64,000 nucleotides of DNA from Polynucleobacter wuianus (GCF_001659725.1 NZ_CP015922.1:496001-560000); one strand, 5' to 3'. Shown: positions 25,221-34,835, numbered from the stretch's first letter. The notes: generated from the letters alone by a model not told the origin. A program made the numbers and translations.

Positions 25221-27778
25221 ATCTGTAGCTTTGGGTTTTTACCCAAGTTAGCAGCATCCAATAGCAGTATGTCCTCTACTCGCTCACCCAGAGTATTAAT
25301 TCTTGCAGTGTGAATCGACACTTGATGCTTGGCTAGCACTCTTGAGATTGTGTAGAGTAGTCCCGTGCGATCACTCGCTGAAAGTGCGAGTGTGTAATAT
25401 CTTCCGCGCTCATCTGGAACCATATGAACACGTGGTTGAATCGGGAAAGTGCGTGATTGTCTAGAGAGGCGACCCATGCTTGGGTTTGGAAGGGGATCTG
25501 CATTGGTTAAGGCTTGAGTCAATTCAAACTCTACGAGTTGAATGATGTCGCGATAACTACCACCTTCATCTACTAAATTACTTCCAGAAATCTGAAATGT
25601 ATCTAGAGCATAACCATGGCGCGTAGTATGAATACGGGCATCCCAAATCGAGAAGCCATGTTTTTCGAAGTAGGCACAAATTCTAGCAAAAAGATCTTCT
25701 TGATCTTTAACATAGACTGCAATTTGCAAACCTTCGCCAATCGGGGATAGCCTTGCTCTCACAATGGGCTGATCAGTATTCACCTTGTTATAGAGATGAC
25801 GTGTTAACCATGCGATGTCAGATGAATCTTGTCTGAGAAAGAATGCAACATCTAACTGTTTCCACAAATCTTCATAAGACTCGTCATTAATACCGTACAG
25901 GCGTAATTTAGCTCTGGATTCTTCTTGGTGTTGGGCTAATTCTGATGAGGCGTCCGTTTTAGCTCCACCCAGAACTCTTAGAGTTGCACGATATAGATCT
26001 TCGAGTAACTTGCCTTTCCAGGCATTCCAGACTTTAGGGCTGGTACCGCGGACATCAGCAACGGTAAGCAAGTACAAGGCAGTAAGGTGCCGCTCATCGC
26101 CCATCTTTTTGGCAAAAGCACGAACCACATCTGGGTCAGTGATGTCTTGCTTTTGGGCAACCTGACTCATATTGAGATGTTCAGCAACTAACCATTCCAA
26201 TAGCTCAGTATCTTTTTTATCTAGACCATGCTCTTTGGCAAACTTACGCATATCTGCTTTACCAAGCTGAGAGTGGTCGCCGCCACGTCCTTTGGCAATG
26301 TCATGAAAAAGTGCGGCAATCACTAGTAACCATGGCTTTTCAAAATGGGCAATCAAGCTACTGCAGAAAGGAAATTCATGGGTATGCTCAACCACCATAA
26401 AGCGGCGTACATTACGTAGCACCATCAAGATGTGCTGATCAACCGTATAGACATGAAACAGGTCGTGCTGCATCTGGCCGACAATTTTTCTGAATGCTGG
26501 CAAGTATCGACCAAGTACACTGCTACGGTTCATGAGCTGGAACGCGCGGCTTACACCTTCAGGTTGCTTGAGAATTTCAATAAAAAGTGCGCGATTAATG
26601 GGGTTAGCGCGCCACTTGGCATCCATCTTCTGGCGTGCGTTATAGAGCGCCCTGAAAATAGTTGCCGATAGACTCTTCACGTTAGCTGTTTGAGCAAATA
26701 CCAGGAAAGTGCGCAAAATTTGCTCGGGATGCTTTTGAAAGAGTTGTGGATCAGTAATATCCAGTACGCCCTGTCTTTCAATAAAGTATTCGTTTCCATC
26801 ACCTGGAATAGGGTGAGTAGTTTTTGACTCTTGAGGAAATAGCAGTGCTTCAATATTTTGTAGCAGCACATCATTCAATTGAGTCACTGCTTTCGCTGCC
26901 CAATAGTAGCGACGCATAATTGCTTCACTCGCTTGGCGTGAAGAATCCGTTTCAATGCCCATCGCTTTAGCAAGTGGCGCCTGCAGGTCAAAAGCAATGA
27001 CATCTTGGCGACGACCAGCTAATAAATGCAAATTAGCACGCAGCGTTTCCAGGAAGCGCTGGTTCCGATTGAGTTCAGTAAGCTCTCGTTGCGTTACAAG
27101 ACCAGCCTCATTTAAATCCTTAAAGGTATCGCCAAGTAATGCCGCCTTACTGACCCAGGAGATTACCTGTAGATCACGCAATCCACCAGGACTCTCTTTA
27201 CAATTAGGCTCAAGAGAGTATGGAGTATCTTGGTATTTGTAATGGCGCTGAATTTGTTCAGCCTGCTTAGCCTGAAAGAAGCTTTTAGGATCCATTGCGG
27301 ATTCAAAGGCGGAGGCAAATTCTCTAAAGAGTTGTTTTTTTCCGCAGATCAAGCGCGCTTCAAGCAGAGAGGTACGCACTGTGATGTCCTGTTCGGATTC
27401 CGATATGCATTCCGAAACAGTCCTAACTGAAGATCCAATCTCAAGGCCAGTATCCCAGCAGCTGGCAACAAATTGCTCAACTTTTTTGGATAAGGATTGA
27501 ACCAACTTTTCATCCGCTGGCAAAAGAACCAAAATATCGATATCAGAGTACGGAAATAAAGTGCCCCTGCCATAACCCCCTACAGCAACTAGAGTAGCTT
27601 CATTATTGAGGCCGCAGTCAATCCAAAGTTGGGCAAGTAGTTGATCGGTCAGCTTGCTCAGTTGCTTCGTCAGTTTGCCTACAGCTTGAGTTTTTTTAAA
27701 CTCAGCGTAAGCAAGTACACGAGCTGCGCGAAGACCAGCTGCGTCAATAATTTTGTTCGCTGTTTGTGACTGACCCAT
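25181..27778 (-). CDS. glnD: PII uridylyltransferase / uridylyl-removing enzyme GlnD
   Basis: An 865-residue bifunctional nitrogen sensor that uridylylates PII when glutamine is low and removes UMP when it is high. In order: nucleotidyltransferase domain (GGYGRGTLFPYSDIDILV), the PII-uridylyltransferase middle, an HD domain (ALFHDIAKGRGGDHS) and two C-terminal ACT domains. The start is the ATG at 27778, just past the map stop; a longer frame would run into map. It sets the upstream signal for NtrB/NtrC, which is relevant to the NtrC-like site at 51516. Its stop is within the NUDIX gene's 3' end. Confidence 0.95.
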   Translation of the reverse strand: MGQSQTANKIIDAAGLRAARVLAYAEFKKTQAVGKLTKQLSKLTDQLLAQLWIDCGLNNEATLVAVGGYGRGTLFPYSDIDILVLLPADEKLVQSLSKKVEQFVASCWDTGLEIGSSVRTVSECISESEQDITVRTSLLEARLICGKKQLFREFASAFESAMDPKSFFQAKQAEQIQRHYKYQDTPYSLEPNCKESPGGLRDLQVISWVSKAALLGDTFKDLNEAGLVTQRELTELNRNQRFLETLRANLHLLAGRRQDVIAFDLQAPLAKAMGIETDSSRQASEAIMRRYYWAAKAVTQLNDVLLQNIEALLFPQESKTTHPIPGDGNEYFIERQGVLDITDPQLFQKHPEQILRTFLVFAQTANVKSLSATIFRALYNARQKMDAKWRANPINRALFIEILKQPEGVSRAFQLMNRSSVLGRYLPAFRKIVGQMQHDLFHVYTVDQHILMVLRNVRRFMVVEHTHEFPFCSSLIAHFEKPWLLVIAALFHDIAKGRGGDHSQLGKADMRKFAKEHGLDKKDTELLEWLVAEHLNMSQVAQKQDITDPDVVRAFAKKMGDERHLTALYLLTVADVRGTSPKVWNAWKGKLLEDLYRATLRVLGGAKTDASSELAQHQEESRAKLRLYGINDESYEDLWKQLDVAFFLRQDSSDIAWLTRHLYNKVNTDQPIVRARLSPIGEGLQIAVYVKDQEDLFARICAYFEKHGFSIWDARIHTTRHGYALDTFQISGSNLVDEGGSYRDIIQLVEFELTQALTNADPLPNPSMGRLSRQSRTFPIQPRVHMVPDERGRYYTLALSASDRTGLLYTISRVLAKHQVSIHTARINTLGERVEDILLLDAANLGKNPKLQIQLETELLEALGA

Positions 27779-27782
27779 GCGA

Positions 27783-28619
27783 TTAAACGTTTGCTGCTGC
27801 GGGCCGAAAGTTGAGGTCTTTAACGCAGTTTGGTGGCGGATTGCTTCCTTCAGACCAGGTAAGCACCTCAACACCAGTTTGGGTGACTAGCAGGGTGTGT
27901 TCCCATTGTGCAGAGAGACTGCGGTCTTTTGTTTTGACTGTCCATTGATCGGGCATGGTGCGGATATCTCTTTTACCAGCATTGATCATCGGCTCAATAG
28001 TGAATGTCATGCCTGCTTGCAATTTTTCACCAGTGCCAGGGCGACCGTAGTGAAGGATTTGTGGGTCTTGATGAAACACTTTTCCAATGCCATGACCGCA
28101 GTATTCCCGAACAACTGAGTAACCTGCTTTTTCTGCATGCGTTTGAATCACGTGACCTATGTCGCCAAGCGATGCACCAGGTTTCACCTGCGCAATACCA
28201 AGCCACATACATTCAAAGGTAATTTGCGTGAGGCGTTTGGCCATTACTGAAACTTCGCCCACCATAAACATGCGACTGGTATCGCCGTAATAACCGTCGG
28301 GAGTGATAACGGTAATGTCGAGATTGACAACATCTCCACTCTTGAGAACTTTTTCTCCGGGAATGCCATGGCAAATCACATCATTCACTGAGGTGCAGAT
28401 TGATGCAGGAAAAGGTGGATAACCAGGTGGTTGATAGTTCAGTGGCGCCGGAATGGTTTTTTGAACCTCACGCATGTATTCGTGGCAAATACGATCCAGT
28501 TCGCCCGTAGTAATGCCAGCCTTCACATGAGGGGCCACATGATCCAAAACTTCGCTAGCCAAGCGGCCAGCCTCACGCATCCCTCGGATGTCTTTTTCTG
28601 CGGTAAATACACTATTCAT
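27783..28619 (-). CDS. map: Methionine aminopeptidase, type I
   Basis: A 278-residue metalloprotease that removes the N-terminal methionine. Type I features: the metal ligands in VNLDITV...GDTSRMF and the HGIG (GHGIGKVFHQDP) and TIEPMI motifs toward the C-terminus. The length is slightly above the usual 255-270 because of a C-terminal tail. It is transcribed away from rpsB and is the first gene of the map-glnD pair. The map/rpsB divergence is conserved in many proteobacteria. Confidence 0.95.
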   Translation of the reverse strand: MNSVFTAEKDIRGMREAGRLASEVLDHVAPHVKAGITTGELDRICHEYMREVQKTIPAPLNYQPPGYPPFPASICTSVNDVICHGIPGEKVLKSGDVVNLDITVITPDGYYGDTSRMFMVGEVSVMAKRLTQITFECMWLGIAQVKPGASLGDIGHVIQTHAEKAGYSVVREYCGHGIGKVFHQDPQILHYGRPGTGEKLQAGMTFTIEPMINAGKRDIRTMPDQWTVKTKDRSLSAQWEHTLLVTQTGVEVLTWSEGSNPPPNCVKDLNFRPAAANV

Positions 28620-28773
28620 GCCTGGATTATCAACGACTTGGAGGGTTTTGGTTGATCTGATTTGCTTAAAAAATAGGCAATTACCTCAATTTTGAGTACC
28701 CTAAGTTAGATTTCAGAGTATTGCAATCCTCATTAGACCAAAGGTGTGCCAGCTAGAGCCTTGATATCTAAGC

Positions 28774-28861
28774 TATAATTAACTCTCGGGTCTATTTTGG
28801 ACTTGAAATCGCGAGTTGAGCCTTCCAGGGTGGCGTTTTTTAGCGCAGCTAGGGCTCAACT
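28774..28861 (+). promoter_or_regulatory. rpsB promoter and leader hairpin
   Basis: A TATAAT -10 box is at 28774-28779, with a poor -35. Downstream the leader folds into a perfect 9-bp stem: AGTTGAGCC (28814-28822) with GGCTCAACT (28853-28861), just before AGGAG (28877-28881) and the rpsB ATG. Other proteobacteria control rpsB-tsf by binding of ribosomal protein S2 to the rpsB leader; the same role here is inferred, not shown. Confidence 0.5.
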
Positions 28862-28886
28862 TTAGAACCAACCCTTAGGAGAAGTT

Positions 28887-29636
28887 ATGTCAGTAACTAT
28901 GCGTCAAATGCTGGAAGCCGGTTGCCATTTTGGTCACCAAACGCGCTTCTGGTCCCCAAAGATGGCCCCATTTATTTTTGGTCATCGTAATAAGATCCAC
29001 ATCATCAACTTGGAAAAAACATTGCCAATGTTTCAGGACGCCCTGAAATTTGCAAAACAAGTTGCTGCTAATCGTGGCACGATTTTGTTTGTTGGTACCA
29101 AGCGTCAATCACGCGAGATCATTGCTGAAGAAGCAACTCGTGCTGGTATGCCTTACATCGACAGCCGTTGGTTGGGTGGCACACTCACCAACTTCAAAAC
29201 CGTTAAAGGTTCATTGAAGCGCTTGAAAGACATGGAAGTTGCTAAAGAAGCTGGCGACTGGGAAAAGCTTTCTAAGAAAGAAGCTTTGACTAACGATCGT
29301 GATCTCGATAAGTTGCAAAAAGCGCTTGGCGGTATCAAAGACTTGAACGGTGTTCCTGATGCGATTTTCGTAGTGGACGTCGGTTATCACAAGATTGCTA
29401 TTACTGAAGCCAACAAGCTTGGTATTCCAGTGATTGCGGTTGTTGATACCAACCATTCACCAGAAGGTGTTGATTACATCATTCCTGGTAATGATGACTC
29501 AAGCAAAGCTGTAACCCTCTATGCACGTGGCATTGCAGATGTAATCCTCGAGGGTAAGGCTAACTCTGTTCAAGAAATCTTGACAGCAGTTAAAGAGTGT
29601 GAAGAAGAGTTTGTTGAAGAAGGGAAGGCTGAATAA
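28887..29636 (+). CDS. rpsB: 30S ribosomal protein uS2
   Basis: A 249-residue ribosomal protein of the small subunit head/body junction, recognised from the start (MRQMLEAGCHFGHQTRFWSP split over residues 5-24), GTKRQSREII and WLGGTLTNFKT. The length is normal. AGGAG precedes the ATG. Its stop overlaps the tsf start (TAATG), the usual rpsB-tsf coupling. A leader hairpin upstream may be the autoregulatory target. Confidence 0.97.
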   Translation: MSVTMRQMLEAGCHFGHQTRFWSPKMAPFIFGHRNKIHIINLEKTLPMFQDALKFAKQVAANRGTILFVGTKRQSREIIAEEATRAGMPYIDSRWLGGTLTNFKTVKGSLKRLKDMEVAKEAGDWEKLSKKEALTNDRDLDKLQKALGGIKDLNGVPDAIFVVDVGYHKIAITEANKLGIPVIAVVDTNHSPEGVDYIIPGNDDSSKAVTLYARGIADVILEGKANSVQEILTAVKECEEEFVEEGKAE

Positions 29637-30520
29637 TGGCCGCTATTACCGCTGCAATGGTTGGCGATTTACGCGCCAAAACTGATGCTCCGATGATGGA
29701 GTGCAAAAAGGCTTTGACTGAGGCTGATGGTGATATGGCTCGTGCAGAAGAAATTTTGCGCGTTAAGCTTGGTAGCAAAGCTGGTAAAGCAGCTTCACGT
29801 GTAACTGCCGAAGGTATTGTTGCCGTTTCTATCAATGGCTCTACTGGTGCATTGCTTGAAGTGAACTGCGAAACTGACTTTGTTTCTAAGAACGATGATT
29901 TCTTGGCCTTTGCTAATGACTGCGTGAAATTGGTTGCTGAAAAGAGTCCAGCTGACGTTGCTGCATTGTTAGCGTTGCCATTGAATGGTCAAACCGTTGA
30001 TGAAGTTCGTAGCGCATTGATCGGTAAGATCGGCGAGAACATCATGCCACGTCGCTTCAAGCGTTTTTCTGGTAACAACAAGTTGGTTTCTTACCTTCAC
30101 GGTACCCGTATTGGCGTAGTGGTTGAGTTTGAAGGTGATGACACTGCCGCTAAAGATGTTGCTATGCACGTTGCTGCAATGAAGCCAGTTGCTTTGTCTA
30201 TGGCTGACGTTCCTGCTGAATCCATTGCGATTGAGCGTAGCGTTGCTGTTCAAAAGGCAGCTGAATCTGGCAAACCACCAGAAATCGTTGAGAAGATGGT
30301 TGAGGGTTCTATTCAGAAGTACCTCAAAGAGGTTTCTTTGTTGAACCAAACTTTCGTGAAAAACGACAAGCAAACTGTTGAACAAATGCTGAAGGCTGCT
30401 AATACAAACGTGAAAGGTTTCACTATGTTTGTTGTAGGCGAGGGCATTGAGAAGCGTCAAGACGACTTTGCAGCTGAAGTTGCTGCTCAGGTGGCTGCTG
30501 CTTCTAAAGCCACTGTTTAA
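29636..30520 (+). CDS. tsf: Elongation factor Ts
   Basis: A 294-residue guanine nucleotide exchange factor for EF-Tu. The N-terminal UBA-like domain carries LRAKTDAPMMECKKALTEA, and the core contains VNCETDFVSKNDDF. It overlaps rpsB by one base and is followed by a very strong intrinsic terminator (30560-30600), so rpsB-tsf form a closed transcription unit. The length matches betaproteobacterial EF-Ts. Confidence 0.97.
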   Translation: MAAITAAMVGDLRAKTDAPMMECKKALTEADGDMARAEEILRVKLGSKAGKAASRVTAEGIVAVSINGSTGALLEVNCETDFVSKNDDFLAFANDCVKLVAEKSPADVAALLALPLNGQTVDEVRSALIGKIGENIMPRRFKRFSGNNKLVSYLHGTRIGVVVEFEGDDTAAKDVAMHVAAMKPVALSMADVPAESIAIERSVAVQKAAESGKPPEIVEKMVEGSIQKYLKEVSLLNQTFVKNDKQTVEQMLKAANTNVKGFTMFVVGEGIEKRQDDFAAEVAAQVAAASKATV

Positions 30521-30559
30521 TTAGCCATTCGGGGCTTACCCCAGCTAATTTGTAATACT

Positions 30560-30600
30560 CAAAAGGGCATAGAAACCTTAGTTTCTAAGCCCTTTTGTTT
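30560..30600 (+). terminator. Intrinsic terminator after rpsB-tsf
   Basis: Nested inverted repeat: CAAAAGGGC (30560-30568) with GCCCTTTTG (30589-30597), one A-A mismatch, then TAGAAAC (30570-30576) with GTTTCTA (30581-30587) and a CTTA loop, followed by TTT. It separates tsf from the pyrH transcription unit, which has its own TATAAT at 30619-30624. Confidence 0.85.
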
Positions 30601-30618
30601 GATCTTTCCCAAGCCCTT

Positions 30619-30624
30619 TATAAT
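30619..30624 (+). promoter_or_regulatory. -10 box of the pyrH-frr operon promoter
   Basis: A perfect TATAAT 18 bases past the tsf terminator and 45-81 bases before the possible pyrH starts. The -35 (TTTGAT at 30598-30603, 15-base spacer) is weak. Location after a strong terminator makes a promoter here likely. Confidence 0.4.
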
Positions 30625-30704
30625 TTGGTGGAGATATTAAAAAGTGCTTAAAGATCAATAAGCTAAGTATGAAAAGTACTCAGCAAATTACGGAAAATAA
30701 AAAC

Positions 30705-31415
30705 ATGCCAGGCTACAAACGCGTCCTCCTTAAATTATCTGGTGAAGCCCTAATGGGGGATGATGCTTTTGGCATCAATCCGGTCACCATTGATTCCATG
30801 GTTTCTGAAATTGCTCAAGTGGTTAATAGCGGTGTTGAACTCGCAATTGTTATTGGCGGCGGAAATATTTTCCGCGGTGTTGCGGGTGGGGCAGCGGGCA
30901 TGGATCGAGCTACAGCCGACTACATGGGTATGTTGGCTACCATGATGAATTCTCTCGCTCTGCAAGATGCATTGCGTCAAAAAGGGGTTGAGGCGCGCGT
31001 TCAATCTGCATTAAGAATGGATCAAGTGGTTGAACCTTACATTCGTCCACGCGCGATTCGCGCGATGAGTGAAGGCAAGGTAGTCATCTTTGCTGCTGGT
31101 ACCGGTAACCCCTTTTTTACTACCGACACTGCTGCTGCCTTGCGTGGCGCCGAGATGGGTGTCGAGGTCATGCTCAAGGCAACTAAGGTTGACGGTATCT
31201 ATAGCGCTGATCCAGTTAAGGATCCTAGTGCTACTTTATATAAGACCATTACATTTGATGAGTGCCTCATCAAAAATCTACAAGTCATGGATGCTACTGC
31301 ATTTGCACTGTGTCGTGACCGCAAATTACCAATCAAAGTATTTTCAATACTCAAGCCGGGCGCATTAATGCGGGTAGTGCAAGGTGAGCCTGAAGGTACT
31401 TTGGTACACGTTTAA
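30705..31415 (+). CDS. pyrH: Uridylate kinase PyrH
   Basis: A 236-residue UMP kinase of the amino-acid kinase family, making UDP in pyrimidine synthesis. Visible: YKRVLLKLSGEALMGD at the N-terminus, GGGNIFRG and the FFTTDTAA segment. I chose the ATG at 30705 (MPGYKR-), which fits the family length; a start at 30669 would add 12 residues (MKSTQQITENKN) without a better ribosome site. It stands 11 bases before frr in the conserved pyrH-frr-uppS order. Confidence 0.93.
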   Translation: MPGYKRVLLKLSGEALMGDDAFGINPVTIDSMVSEIAQVVNSGVELAIVIGGGNIFRGVAGGAAGMDRATADYMGMLATMMNSLALQDALRQKGVEARVQSALRMDQVVEPYIRPRAIRAMSEGKVVIFAAGTGNPFFTTDTAAALRGAEMGVEVMLKATKVDGIYSADPVKDPSATLYKTITFDECLIKNLQVMDATAFALCRDRKLPIKVFSILKPGALMRVVQGEPEGTLVHV

Positions 31416-31426
31416 AGGGAGGCCTG

Positions 31427-31987
31427 ATGTCCGCAGCAGAAATTAAAACTAATACCAATCAAAAGATGGAAAAGTCTCTCGAGGCTTTGAAATCTAATTT
31501 GGCGAAGATTCGTTCCGGTCGAGCTAATCCAGGAATTTTGGAGCATATTCAAGTTGAGTATTACGGCAATCCAACACCACTCAGTCAAGTGGCTAGCTTG
31601 GGTTTAGCGGATGCTCGCACAATTAATGTGCAACCATTTGAGAAGACTATGGTTGCAGTGGTGGAGAAGGCGATTCGAGATTCGGATTTGGGTTTAAATC
31701 CAGCTTCACAAGGCACCGTCATCCGCGTACCAATGCCTGCATTAACTGAAGAGCGTCGCCGCGAACTCACGAAAGTTGTAAAGAGCGAAGGTGAAGATAC
31801 GAAAATTGCTGTGCGTAACTTGCGTCGTGACGCAAACGAACATCTTAAGCGCTTAACTAAGGAGAAAGAAATTTCTGAGGACGAAGAGCGTCGTGCTACC
31901 GATGAGATTCAGAAGATGACCGATAAAGCGGTAATTGATATCGACAAGATCATTGCTGAAAAAGAAAGAGAGATCATGACCGTTTAA
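31427..31987 (+). CDS. frr: Ribosome recycling factor
   Basis: A 186-residue RRF that, with EF-G, splits the post-termination ribosome. The N-terminal three-helix stem with KSLEALKSNLAKIRSGRANP and the C-terminal helix with AVRNLRRDAN...KEKEISEDEERRATDEIQ are typical. Length is standard (185). GGGAGG lies upstream of the ATG. It lies between pyrH and uppS in the same operon. Confidence 0.97.
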   Translation: MSAAEIKTNTNQKMEKSLEALKSNLAKIRSGRANPGILEHIQVEYYGNPTPLSQVASLGLADARTINVQPFEKTMVAVVEKAIRDSDLGLNPASQGTVIRVPMPALTEERRRELTKVVKSEGEDTKIAVRNLRRDANEHLKRLTKEKEISEDEERRATDEIQKMTDKAVIDIDKIIAEKEREIMTV

Positions 31988-32010
31988 GGTCTGGTCACAT
32001 TTGATTTTTT

Positions 32011-32784
32011 ATGACCCAACACCTTAGCTCCACTCAGGCAATTCCAGAGGTAAGTGCTATACCGCGCCATGTAGCGATCATTATGGATGGTAATGGGCGT
32101 TGGGCAAGTAAGCGCATGATGCCTAGGGTGGCTGGCCACTCTGAAGGCTTAAGTGCAGTCCGTAAGATTGTTCAAGAGTGCCGTCGCATTGGCGTTGAGT
32201 ATCTGACAGTGTTCGCCTTTAGTTCTGAAAACTGGCGTCGCCCCCCAGAAGAGGTTGGCTTTCTGATGAAGTTGTTTCTTAAGTCCCTCAAGGGTGAGGT
32301 ATCACGTCTTGCTGAAAATGATATTTGCTTGCGCTTGATTGGTGATTTGAGTCGTTTTGATAGTGCTATTCAGGAAATGGTGCAGTTCTCTGAAGAAAAG
32401 ACTGCTGGTTGCAAAGCTTTGACTTTCACCATTGCAGCAAATTATGGCGGACGCTGGGATATTCTGCAGGCCATGCGTCGTTGCTTAACTGCTAATCCGA
32501 ACTTAAAGTCTGAAGACGTGAGTGAGGATTTATTGCAGCCCCATCTTTCGATGGCTTACGCCCCAGAGCCAGATCTATTTATCCGCACCGGTGGTGAGCA
32601 ACGTATTAGCAACTTTTTGCTATGGCAATTAGCTTATACAGAGTTGTACTTTACGGATGTTTTGTGGCCAGACTTTGATCAGGCTGAGTTACATAAAGCG
32701 TTTGATTGGTTTAGTCAGCGCGAGCGTCGCTTTGGGCGCACCAGTGCTCAGCTTGCTTCGCAAGTGATGAGCGATGCAGTGTAA
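32011..32784 (+). CDS. uppS: Undecaprenyl pyrophosphate synthase UppS
   Basis: A 257-residue cis-prenyltransferase that makes the C55 carrier lipid for peptidoglycan and O-antigen. The substrate-binding IIMDGNGRWA has catalytic Asp26, and the C-terminal segment contains RTGGEQRISNFLLWQ and the WPDF motif. Length is typical. No clear ribosome site is visible at the ATG. It lies in the frr-uppS-cdsA-dxr group. Confidence 0.95.
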   Translation: MTQHLSSTQAIPEVSAIPRHVAIIMDGNGRWASKRMMPRVAGHSEGLSAVRKIVQECRRIGVEYLTVFAFSSENWRRPPEEVGFLMKLFLKSLKGEVSRLAENDICLRLIGDLSRFDSAIQEMVQFSEEKTAGCKALTFTIAANYGGRWDILQAMRRCLTANPNLKSEDVSEDLLQPHLSMAYAPEPDLFIRTGGEQRISNFLLWQLAYTELYFTDVLWPDFDQAELHKAFDWFSQRERRFGRTSAQLASQVMSDAV

Positions 32785-32802
32785 TTTCTTGAACTACTCC
32801 AT

Positions 32803-33627
32803 ATGTTAAAAACTCGAGTAATTACTGCCCTTGTTTTACTGGCAGTTCTCTTGCCTATTTTATTTTTATTGCCAGCGGCTTATATCGGAGCATTCTTCTT
32901 GGTAGCTTTGCTAGCTGCTGCTTGGGAATGGAGTCGTCTATTGGCACCCGGGGCAGCCCGTGCTGCATATCTTTACGCACTCTTTTGTTTGGTAATCATT
33001 TTATTATTGGGCATGCAAAATGTCAGTTGGCAATTTTCCCTATTGCTCTTGGCGGTGATCTTTTGGTTTTTTATTGCCCCCTTTATTCTTGCCAAGGGCA
33101 TGAATCTTTCTATACAAAAGTTGCGTCCTTTTTATGTTGTACTCGGTTTGATATTGCTACCAGCGACTTGGTTTGCACTGGTTTTCTTACGCGAGTTAGG
33201 CTTAGTCTTCTTGTTAAGTTCAATGGCTTTGGTATGGGTTGCAGATATTGGCGCATATTTTGTTGGTAAGGCTTTTGGTAGGCGCAAATTGGCTGTACAA
33301 ATTAGTCCAGGCAAGTCAGTTGAAGGCGCTGTTGGTGGCCTTGTTCTTTCTTACATATATGCCTTAGCGTGCGTCTTTTTCTTACCATTCGATTCCACTC
33401 TGTTTGGAGCTTGGGCTATTCGCTTTGGTTGGATTCCAATGTTTTTGATGGTGACAGTCTTAACTGCCTTTAGTGTTTTTGGGGATCTTTTTGAGTCGCA
33501 GTTAAAACGCTTGGCTGGAGTCAAAGATAGTAGTCATTTGTTGCCAGGACATGGCGGGGTATTGGATCGCGTGGATGCATTAATACCCACGATGCCGATT
33601 GCAGCTTTACTTGCAGGCCTAATCTAA
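32803..33627 (+). CDS. cdsA: Phosphatidate cytidylyltransferase CdsA
   Basis: A 274-residue integral membrane enzyme that makes CDP-diacylglycerol, the precursor of the phospholipids. About seven hydrophobic segments are visible, followed by the CDP-DAG synthase signature KDSSHLLPGHGGVLDRVDAL near the C-terminus. Its stop overlaps the dxr start by one base (TAATG). It is part of the conserved frr-uppS-cdsA-dxr-rseP-bamA block. Confidence 0.95.
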   Translation: MLKTRVITALVLLAVLLPILFLLPAAYIGAFFLVALLAAAWEWSRLLAPGAARAAYLYALFCLVIILLLGMQNVSWQFSLLLLAVIFWFFIAPFILAKGMNLSIQKLRPFYVVLGLILLPATWFALVFLRELGLVFLLSSMALVWVADIGAYFVGKAFGRRKLAVQISPGKSVEGAVGGLVLSYIYALACVFFLPFDSTLFGAWAIRFGWIPMFLMVTVLTAFSVFGDLFESQLKRLAGVKDSSHLLPGHGGVLDRVDALIPTMPIAALLAGLI

Positions 33628-34808
33628 TGGTGAGGCAAGTTGCAATCCTGGGCTCAACGGGCTCAATTGGTATTAATACGCTGGATGTAATTCGTGCGCA
33701 TCCAGATCGCTTTAGAGTGGTGGCAATAACCGCTGGCAAACAAGTTGAGCGTTTGGCTGAGCAGTGTATCGAATTTAAGCCTGCGATTGCCGTTGTATCT
33801 GACGCAAGTGATGCAACTCGCTTACAGAAAATATTGGGCGAGAAAAATATCCAGACGCAAGTTTTGTATGGTCCTGAAGCCTTAGTAGCCGCAGTCACAG
33901 ATTCTGGTTGCGATACGGTTATGGCGGCAATTGTCGGCGCCGCAGGTTTGGTTCCCGCTCTAGCCGCAGCAAAAGCTGGCAAAAGAGTGCTACTAGCCAA
34001 TAAAGAAGCGCTGGTGATGTCGGGCAACTTATTTATGCAGGCTATAAAAGCCGGTGGCGGTGAACTGCTTCCAATAGATAGCGAGCACAATGCCATTTTC
34101 CAGTGTCTGCCAAACGAATTTACCAAAGCACCTCATGCAAATCTTGGTGTTGAAGAATTATGGCTAACTGCATCTGGCGGACCTTTTAGAAATACACCGC
34201 TTCAGGAGCTGGCAAACATTACTCCGGATCAAGCATGCGCTCATCCGAACTGGGTAATGGGTAGAAAAATCTCAGTAGATTCAGCGACGATGATGAACAA
34301 GGGGCTCGAGGTAATAGAGGCCTATTGGTTATTTGGTTTGCCGCTTGAAAAAATTAAAGTGTTGATTCATCCGCAAAGCGTAGTGCACTCAATGGTGCGC
34401 TATCGTGATGGTTCAGTATTGGCACAATTAGGTCAGCCCGATATGCGTACTCCGATTGCTTATGGTTTAGCATGGCCAGAGCGAATTGATGCAGGTGTGG
34501 CACCTTTGAATTTAACTCAACTTGCAAACCTCAATTTTTCAGAACCAGAGTTGGCGCGTTTTCCCTGTCTTTCCTTGGCTTTTGCGGCTGCAAAGGCGGG
34601 CGGCACAGCTCCAACGGTATTAAATGCTGCCAATGAAGTTGCGGTGTCAGCATTTTTGGATGAAGGCCTTCCATATCTGAAGATTCCTGTGGTTGTTGAG
34701 AAGACCTTGAATGCTATTTCACCTGTAGATACTGAATCCTTAGAGACGGTTTTAAGTGTCGATACTCAAGCCAGGAAAACGGCATATGAGTTTATTCAGT
34801 CGCTGTAA
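33627..34808 (+). CDS. dxr: 1-deoxy-D-xylulose 5-phosphate reductoisomerase Dxr
   Basis: A 393-residue NADPH-dependent enzyme of the MEP isoprenoid pathway, converting DXP to MEP. The Rossmann motif GSTGSIG is at 9-15, the metal-site segment is LPIDSEHNAIFQCL, and the substrate loop is TASGGPF. Length is typical. It is coupled to cdsA by a one-base overlap and supplies isoprenoid precursors to the neighbouring UppS. Confidence 0.96.
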   Translation: MVRQVAILGSTGSIGINTLDVIRAHPDRFRVVAITAGKQVERLAEQCIEFKPAIAVVSDASDATRLQKILGEKNIQTQVLYGPEALVAAVTDSGCDTVMAAIVGAAGLVPALAAAKAGKRVLLANKEALVMSGNLFMQAIKAGGGELLPIDSEHNAIFQCLPNEFTKAPHANLGVEELWLTASGGPFRNTPLQELANITPDQACAHPNWVMGRKISVDSATMMNKGLEVIEAYWLFGLPLEKIKVLIHPQSVVHSMVRYRDGSVLAQLGQPDMRTPIAYGLAWPERIDAGVAPLNLTQLANLNFSEPELARFPCLSLAFAAAKAGGTAPTVLNAANEVAVSAFLDEGLPYLKIPVVVEKTLNAISPVDTESLETVLSVDTQARKTAYEFIQSL

Positions 34809-34835
34809 AAGAAGATTTATTAATCGAGGTTTTAT

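Noticed and set aside
29969..30460. A 163-codon minus-strand frame inside tsf
   Set aside because: It arises from the codon bias of tsf; composition is Asn/Leu-rich antisense type and no start signal is seen.
33521..34126. A 201-codon minus-strand frame across cdsA and dxr (another at 35195-35800 in rseP)
   Set aside because: Both genes on the plus strand are clearly real; antisense Ser/Pro/Thr-rich translation is typical of shadow frames.
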